Of a DNA stretch of 19,700 nt, positions 14,985-19,700 are shown piece by piece. The position numbers and the translations under genes were made by a program. This DNA comes from JANQLU01 sp964434955. Its GTDB lineage: Bacteria; Planctomycetota; Planctomycetia; Pirellulales; Pirellulaceae. How positions within the stretch are numbered: position 1 is the first letter of the stretch; each line of letters opens with the position of its first letter. The stretch is from positions 1-19,700 of the forward strand of contig CAYSXI010000090.1 of assembly GCA_964434955.1 (NCBI GenBank), written 5' to 3'. Under the pieces are notes generated by a model. That model saw only the letters and a program-made list of their open reading frames with translations. It searched no databases and was not told the origin of the DNA.

Positions 14985-15698
14985 ATGAAAAAAGGAAACG
15001 TCGAAAGTCATCTTCGGATCCCGGTCCGACTTTGCTTAACTTTCATCTTGGGACTTTTGATTCTTGCGGTTGGGTGCAAGGGCTCGACAAGCGGGCCAGA
15101 TGCCAAAGAAGGAGACGGCAAAACGACGCAGGGCAACGGGAACGAAGTGGCCGCTTTGACCCAGGGCACTGCCACCCTCAACGGCTTTACGGATGCATCG
15201 GAACGTGGTCCGGAGAAAAACTGTTACTTCAGTTTTGAGCAGGGGGCATCCGTCAATTTTGATGACGTCAATCCGTACCCTGGCGAGAAGGATGGAAACG
15301 CCATTCGCAAAAAACTGGATGCCGACTCGGAAACCAAAGAAGCGATGAAACAAAAATACGATCTTTTCTATGATCGTTCCCATGGGATCGTAACCAACGC
15401 CAAGTTCCCAGGCTGGGAATTGGGAATTGGCGACGGTGGGATTATTGACGCCGGCGCGGTTGAACTTGGCTCCATCAAGGAAGCACCGGAAAGCGGATAT
15501 GCGGTTGGTCTTCGGCTTTCCGATGGAGGACCACCGGCAATTGCGAAACTACCAAAACTGGAGCCCGGTCATTGCTACATCGTCCGAACAGGAACGGGAA
15601 AATTCGGCAAGCTCCAAGTCTCGAAACTGGACTTGGAAAAGGGTGTTTTGGAATTTCAGTGGGTTTATCAATCAGACGGATCTCGGCGTTTTGAGTAA
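14985..15698 (+). CDS. Hypothetical lipoprotein
   Basis: I start this 237-residue protein at ATG 14985 because a strong ribosome site (GGAGGAG, 5 bases away) precedes it; the frame is open further upstream but has no such site. Residues 1-31 form a lipoprotein signal with lipobox AVGC (Cys31), and a Gly/Ser/Lys-rich spacer of about 25 residues follows. The mature domain includes CYFSFEQGASVNFDDVNPYP, KYDLFYDRSHGIVTNAKFPGWELGIGD, GHCYIVRTGTGKFGKLQV and the closing LEKGVLEFQWVYQSDGSRRFE. The strand-rich pattern suggests a compact beta fold; I do not recognise a named family. It lies upstream of the two-domain SASA gene on the same strand with a 76-base gap, so they may share a transcript, but no functional link is evident. 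Confidence 0.72.
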   Translation: MKKGNVESHLRIPVRLCLTFILGLLILAVGCKGSTSGPDAKEGDGKTTQGNGNEVAALTQGTATLNGFTDASERGPEKNCYFSFEQGASVNFDDVNPYPGEKDGNAIRKKLDADSETKEAMKQKYDLFYDRSHGIVTNAKFPGWELGIGDGGIIDAGAVELGSIKEAPESGYAVGLRLSDGGPPAIAKLPKLEPGHCYIVRTGTGKFGKLQVSKLDLEKGVLEFQWVYQSDGSRRFE

Positions 15699-15774
15699 AG
15701 TCACTTGAAAGAAGCCTTACGGATCCATCGTGGATTCAAAGAATTTCTTCGTTTCAACTTTGCAAGGTTAGTCC

Positions 15775-17463
15775 ATGAGCAAGGAAAAGGTCTTCCCGAT
15801 CTCATTTTTTGTTTTCGTTCTTTTGTTGGTCGGTTTGTCTGGAAAGCAATCGCTGTACTCGCTGAATGCGCAGGAACGGAACAGTGACGACCGAGTCGTC
15901 CGCGTTTTTATCTTTGCGGGTCAGTCCAATATGGTGGGCGCCGACTCCAAGGTGGAAGACATAGCGAGTTTTCCTCGCTACGAAGGATTGGACAAGCCGC
16001 AGAAAAATGTTCGATTTTCTTATTGTATTGGGCGGCAAAACAAAACACGTTCGGAAGGGTGGGTGGATCTGCAGCCGATCAACAACATGGTCGGGCCTGA
16101 GCTGAGTTTTGCCCGCGATGTTTCGGCTGCGACCAAGGCGCCGATTGCAATTATTAAATGCGCGGCGGGTGGCACCCATCTTGGCGGTGACTGGAATCCA
16201 GACAACCCTCAGGGATTCAAGTTGTATCCCTTGGCGTTGAATTGGGTGAAAGAATCGCTGGCCGAGTTGGATCGGGAGGGCGTCAAGTATCGAATCGAAG
16301 GCTTCATGTGGCATCAAGGCGAGAACGATATGTTCGTCAAAGAGTACATGCCTAACTACGGAAAGAACCTTGCCAACTACATTGCCTGTTGGCGACGCGA
16401 CTTGAAATGCCCCAACTTGAATTTTTACATTGGCGAGCTTTGCACGAAGACGATCTGGGGCATGGATCTGCGTCCAAGAATGTATGCGATCAGCGTTGGG
16501 CAAAAAGAAGTTGCCGCCAAAGATCAAAACGCCTTTTATGTGCCAACGTCGCATGTCGGAGTTGAGATTGGAAACCCCGTTGGGTTGCACTACCACTATG
16601 GGACGCTCGGGCAACTTCAGCACGGCGAAAACTACGCGACGGCCTATTTGCAGACGTTGGGTGTCAGAAAACAAAAGGAACGAAAGCTCGACCCATGGCC
16701 CTACGCCAAAGGTAGTAAAGTCAAGCTGTTTGTTCTGGCCGGTCATCGAAACATGGAAGGTGAACGTGGCTTTGTTCAACAAGTGGGAGAGAAGGAGAAG
16801 TCGCTGCTCAAGGACAAGGCTGACATCGCATTTCATTATTCCCTTGGCGGGGGCTACTGGAGCTCCAAAACATGGGAACCCCTCGGCCTGACGGGTTACT
16901 ACGACACATTTGGCCCCGAACTCAGCTTCGCAAGTGGATTAAGGAAAAAGGTTGAAGGCAACATCGCGATCGCTAAATTCACACACAGCGGTTCGCAGAT
17001 CGTCGACTGGACCCCAAAAGGTAGCGAAGCCAAAACGCGCAACCTGTATCCGGATTTCCTTCGTTTCATCCGGAAGTCCGTCGAAAGCCTGGAAAGCAAA
17101 GGCCACGAGGTTGAAATCGCCGGCGTGTTTTACCATTTCGGTGAAAACGACATGTCTTTTTATCCACACCGAAAAAATGCGGTTTCCTGGCTGCAATCAA
17201 CCGTCACCAAAACTCGCGAAGACCTGGGACTCGCTGATTTGAAATGGTTTGTCAGCCAGCAGCCGCCCTTGGATCACAAAAGCGTCAATGCAATCGACGT
17301 AACATCCGAGCTCGCCAAGGCTGCCAAGGAAGATTCCCATTTGATTCACATTCCTGTATTTGATTTGCCGAAACAAGAGAAACGAATCGTCCTTAACACC
17401 GAGGCAATCATGGTGCTTGGAAAGCGGATTGCCGAAGCCTACCTCGAAGCTGAGCGATTTTGA
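15775..17463 (+). CDS. Secreted protein with two SASA (sialate O-acetylesterase-like) domains, the second degenerate
   Basis: This 562-residue protein has an N-terminal membrane-targeting segment (about 8-33; probably a cleaved signal ending near LNAQ) and two tandem SASA (DUF303, SGNH-like) domains. Domain 1 (about 42-294) has GQSNM with nucleophile Ser51, GPELSFA (107-113), KCAAGGTHL (128-136), WHQGEND (179-185) and a C-terminal His-containing LHYHYGTLGQ (271-280). Domain 2 (about 314-560) aligns at GPELSFA (380-386), FTHSGSQ (402-408) and YHFGEND (453-459), but its nucleophile block reads GHRNM, with Arg325 where Ser should be, and the C-terminal His block is replaced by LNTEAIMVLG. Relatives remove acetyl groups from sialic acids or plant polysaccharides such as xylan. 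Domain 1 looks competent, domain 2 structural or ligand-binding. Substrate unknown. Confidence 0.9.
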   Translation: MSKEKVFPISFFVFVLLLVGLSGKQSLYSLNAQERNSDDRVVRVFIFAGQSNMVGADSKVEDIASFPRYEGLDKPQKNVRFSYCIGRQNKTRSEGWVDLQPINNMVGPELSFARDVSAATKAPIAIIKCAAGGTHLGGDWNPDNPQGFKLYPLALNWVKESLAELDREGVKYRIEGFMWHQGENDMFVKEYMPNYGKNLANYIACWRRDLKCPNLNFYIGELCTKTIWGMDLRPRMYAISVGQKEVAAKDQNAFYVPTSHVGVEIGNPVGLHYHYGTLGQLQHGENYATAYLQTLGVRKQKERKLDPWPYAKGSKVKLFVLAGHRNMEGERGFVQQVGEKEKSLLKDKADIAFHYSLGGGYWSSKTWEPLGLTGYYDTFGPELSFASGLRKKVEGNIAIAKFTHSGSQIVDWTPKGSEAKTRNLYPDFLRFIRKSVESLESKGHEVEIAGVFYHFGENDMSFYPHRKNAVSWLQSTVTKTREDLGLADLKWFVSQQPPLDHKSVNAIDVTSELAKAAKEDSHLIHIPVFDLPKQEKRIVLNTEAIMVLGKRIAEAYLEAERF

Positions 17464-17507
17464 TGGTTGTCGGCTCTGCTTGTTGAGCAAATTACTTCAT
17501 GGCGCCG

Positions 17508-18536
17508 CTACTTGGGTTTTGATGACGAACCTTTTTTGATGATTTCAATCATGGCCTTGGCGGATTCATCGCCGACCAGGCAGTAACTTTCAGCACTATT
17601 GTGCCAGTGGCTTTTTTGTCGCCCAGGTTTGTGTTTTTGAAAATGGCGCGTCTTGATCGCCACACAGTTTTCAAACTTTTTGGAAGCAGCCATTTGAGCG
17701 GGCTCGATACTTTTACCAAGGTACCCGGCAACGCCCGTTGCGTCTGGTCCACCCATCCCGCTTGTTGCGATCACGAATGGGAGTTGATCATTCTTCAGTT
17801 CTTTTCGAACGTCTGAAATGAAATGAGTCATGTTGGATTCATATTCTTCCGCAAAGGCTCGGTTGGTCCCATCGTTCCAGCCCTGATGCCAGAAGAATCC
17901 GGCGACTTCAAACCCTTGTTCTTCATATTGTGGAAAATGGTCTTTTAGATTTGAGAGGGTCGAGTTTACTTCCTCGAACATCTGGCGATACTTGGAACCA
18001 AAGCGTTTTTTGAACTCTTCCATGGTCAATTTCGGATTTTTCTTTTTGGCCTTTTCGAGCATCTTGGCAAGGACTTCGTCGTTTGGCATCCCGGCGCTTG
18101 GGGGACGAAACGTCATTGCAATAGCCTGACCGCCCCAGGCACACTTGATCAAAAGAACCGGCTCGTCGAAATGTTTGCCCAAGACATGGCCGATTGCCAA
18201 TTCGGGCCCGATGCTTCGTTCGTTGGCGCCGAGTCCCGGTTTCAAGTTCGACTTAATGACTTGTCCTTTTCCTGTCTTGTGGAAAAACCAGACGTCGTCT
18301 CGTTCTGCCCAATTCTCTCCTTCCTTCAAATAGGCAAATCGTTCTTGCTTTGCTGCATATCCAAGATCACCATCTTTCCCCATCTCAATTCTTCCATGGC
18401 CTTGCATGTTCGATTGTCCGGCCAGAATAAAAACTTTGACTGGCGTTTTGGCCTCCTGGCCTTCCGTGGTTCGGGGTTGGAAAGTCCATGAGGCGACAGC
18501 GAGAATCAGAGCGGCGAAGAGATTGAAATGGTGCAT
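17508..18536 (-). CDS. Secreted single-domain SASA (sialate O-acetylesterase-like) esterase
   Basis: I start this 342-residue protein at ATG 18536 (AGGA ribosome site 7 bases upstream); the frame extends to 18563 without one. A signal peptide ends near residue 27 (TTEGQ). One SASA domain follows: GQSNM (40-44, nucleophile Ser42), GPELAIG (110-116), KCAWGGQ (131-137), WHQGWNDG (217-223) and the catalytic His block SHWHNSAESYCLVGDESAKAM (309-329, probable His312). All expected catalytic residues are present. An inserted helix-rich, Lys-rich segment (about 152-186) is longer than in the neighbouring two-domain protein. It faces that gene tail to tail with a 44-base gap, the two forming a convergent pair of related but clearly diverged esterases. 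Likely a periplasmic or extracellular deacetylase for acetylated glycans; substrate unknown. Confidence 0.9.
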   Translation of the reverse strand: MHHFNLFAALILAVASWTFQPRTTEGQEAKTPVKVFILAGQSNMQGHGRIEMGKDGDLGYAAKQERFAYLKEGENWAERDDVWFFHKTGKGQVIKSNLKPGLGANERSIGPELAIGHVLGKHFDEPVLLIKCAWGGQAIAMTFRPPSAGMPNDEVLAKMLEKAKKKNPKLTMEEFKKRFGSKYRQMFEEVNSTLSNLKDHFPQYEEQGFEVAGFFWHQGWNDGTNRAFAEEYESNMTHFISDVRKELKNDQLPFVIATSGMGGPDATGVAGYLGKSIEPAQMAASKKFENCVAIKTRHFQKHKPGRQKSHWHNSAESYCLVGDESAKAMIEIIKKGSSSKPK

Positions 18537-18699
18537 GACAAAATCCTGTTTGTGAGTGGGCAATAATTTTAAGATGCGCAGGGGACAGGATTTATTTTAG
18601 GCTACCAATATTGAGGGGCCTGATTACGATATTGAGTTAGCCACCAACCCGCCCTTGTCCTTGCGGGCTTATCCACGAATGACATCTCGATTGAGTCCG

Positions 18700-19554
18700 A
18701 TGGCTGAAAAATTAGCGACAATCTTCAGTGTTCCGAAGGCTTTTTCGGGACATATCGACGTGATTCAAAGAAACGCACTGGCAAGCTGGAAGCAGCTAGG
18801 GGCGGACGTCGATATCTTGATGTTCGGCGATGATGATGGGGTTGCAGAAGTTTGCCAGGAGATGCAGGTCCAGCATGTCGATCGCGTCGAGCGGAATTCA
18901 AACGGGACGCCACTGCTGGATAGCGTATTTCGTCAAGCCGCTGAGCAAGCGAATACTCCCTTGATGATCTTTGTTAATTCGGACATTGTTTTCAATTCGA
19001 CGCTTGTCGAAGCGCTCAAGTCGCTGATTGAATTGGAGGAAGATTCTTTCCTCGCAATTGGAAAGCGAATGGATTTTGATCAACAAGAGTTGATTGAATT
19101 TGAATCGGAGCGATGGGATGCCGACTTGAATGAGCGCGTGTCTCGATTGGGGCGAATGGCATCGATCCTATGTAAAGACTATTTCGTGTTCCGACGCGGT
19201 GATTTCGACAACTTGCCGCCATTCGCAATTGGTCGCGGTAATTGGGACAACTGGATGGTCGCCGAAGCCGTGCGCTCCGGTTGGCCCGTCGTTGATTTGA
19301 CTTCGCAAATTTTCGCCGGGCATCAGAACCACGGGCACCAACATGCCAAGGGCCGGCGCCAAGCGTACGTCACCGGTGAAGAGGCACAGCGAAACAAACA
19401 ATTGGCCGGTGGCACCAATTACGTCACCGGCTCCGTGCCGACCCACCGATTGATTTCGCGAGGGCGTCTGAAACGAATCAATCGAATGCCTTTGCTGGCC
19501 ATCGCAAGGGATCTTCCTACCATCACCCGTCTGGTCCTTAGTTTCTTTCGGTAA
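18700..19554 (+). CDS. Putative GT-A-like glycosyltransferase
   Basis: This 284-residue protein begins ATIFSVPKAFSGHIDVIQRNALASW, a pattern I associate with a family of bacterial glycosyltransferase-like proteins also seen in plants. A GT-A nucleotide-sugar site is suggested by MFGDDDG (41-47) and by MIFVNSDIVF (89-98), where NSD takes the place of the usual DxD metal motif. Later conserved-looking blocks are FVFRRGDF, GRGNWDNWMVAEAVRSGWPVVDLT (a W-D-N-W motif probably in the acceptor region) and FAGHQNHGHQHAKG. There is no signal peptide or membrane segment. Start choice is uncertain: ATG 18700 and ATG 18679 are both possible and neither has a good ribosome site; homologous proteins typically begin a few residues before the TIFS block, which favours 18700. 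Donor and acceptor unknown. Confidence 0.72.
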   Translation: MAEKLATIFSVPKAFSGHIDVIQRNALASWKQLGADVDILMFGDDDGVAEVCQEMQVQHVDRVERNSNGTPLLDSVFRQAAEQANTPLMIFVNSDIVFNSTLVEALKSLIELEEDSFLAIGKRMDFDQQELIEFESERWDADLNERVSRLGRMASILCKDYFVFRRGDFDNLPPFAIGRGNWDNWMVAEAVRSGWPVVDLTSQIFAGHQNHGHQHAKGRRQAYVTGEEAQRNKQLAGGTNYVTGSVPTHRLISRGRLKRINRMPLLAIARDLPTITRLVLSFFR

Positions 19555-19640
19555 CGCTTTTTTTCTGGCTTTTCATTTCCGCAGTCTGCATCGCTTTGTG
19601 TACGGGCATTAACCGATGTGATCGGTAAGGGCCGTTTGGC

Positions 19641-19700
19641 CTAGGCCATGTTGGCAATGAAGTTGATGACTCCAACCAGCCAAATCAAGAATCCGATGGC
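19641..19700 (-). CDS. C-terminal fragment of a membrane protein entering from the right edge
   Basis: The minus strand encodes 19 residues ending in a TAG at 19643-19641, reading AIGFLIWLVGVINFIANMA. This is a hydrophobic helix at the very end of a protein whose start lies outside the window. It is convergent with the glycosyltransferase gene. Too short for a family call, and chance cannot be ruled out. Confidence 0.5.
   Translation of the reverse strand, partial: AIGFLIWLVGVINFIANMA

Noticed and set aside
15720..15737. Imperfect palindrome GGATCCA-TCG-TGGATTC before the two-domain SASA gene
   Set aside because: The arms match at only 6 of 7 positions and there is no second copy or promoter context; left as chance.
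15802..16836. Long open frame on the minus strand (344 codons) opposite the two-domain SASA gene
   Set aside because: It is antisense to a gene with clear SASA motifs and a signal peptide; its product has no recognisable domain and no ribosome site.
19630..19646. GGCC-GTTT-GGCC hairpin after the glycosyltransferase gene
   Set aside because: The stem is only 4 base pairs and no T-run follows, so it is not a credible terminator.

Overview
The window looks like chromosomal DNA of a planctomycete, probably of the Pirellula/Rhodopirellula type. This rests on gene content, not on any database search: a secreted formylglycine-type sulfatase, two secreted SASA-domain (sialate O-acetylesterase-like) esterases, a PEP-CTERM protein, an exported DUF4432 mutarotase-like protein and a GntR/LacI chimeric sugar regulator. 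Base composition is close to balanced. Genes are dense on both strands. I saw no rRNA, tRNA, CRISPR array, integrase or transposase.

Left third (1-9771, almost all minus strand): a ribose-type sugar uptake operon reads right to left as substrate-binding lipoprotein (6365-5388), two-domain ATPase (5351-3858), permease (3830-2490) and exported DUF4432 protein (2447-1206), with gaps of only 27-42 bases. A FadL-like outer-membrane porin follows after 215 bases and runs off the left edge. A small K+-channel-like gene (6561-7019, plus) lies divergent from the operon. Next come a GntR-type regulator with a LacI-like sensor (8189-7113) and a sulfatase (9771-8371), both minus strand. A plausible reading is that the sulfatase releases a sugar from a sulfated polysaccharide, the mutarotase interconverts its anomers, the transporter imports it and the regulator senses it. 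No sugar kinase, isomerase or aldolase is in the window, so the substrate cannot be named.

Middle (9907-14841): a translationally coupled ArsR/SRPBCC pair with two matching 18-base palindromes at its promoter, a PEP-CTERM protein with its own intrinsic terminator, a 531-base stretch with no gene I can support, a small membrane protein, and a two-gene operon of an NAD-dependent epimerase/dehydratase followed by a free-standing condensation-type acyltransferase (overlap TAATG).

Right third (14985-19700): a small lipoprotein, a 562-residue SASA protein with two tandem domains of which the second has lost its catalytic serine, a second single-domain SASA protein facing it, a putative GT-A-like glycosyltransferase, and the last 19 codons of a membrane protein entering from the right.

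Most unusual points: a roughly 110-residue extracytoplasmic insert in the sugar permease that resembles part of a periplasmic-binding-protein lobe; the dead second esterase domain; the paired ArsR palindromes, one covering the start codon; a long near-perfect inverted repeat in front of the sugar regulator; and an exact tandem 20-base repeat after the SRPBCC gene.
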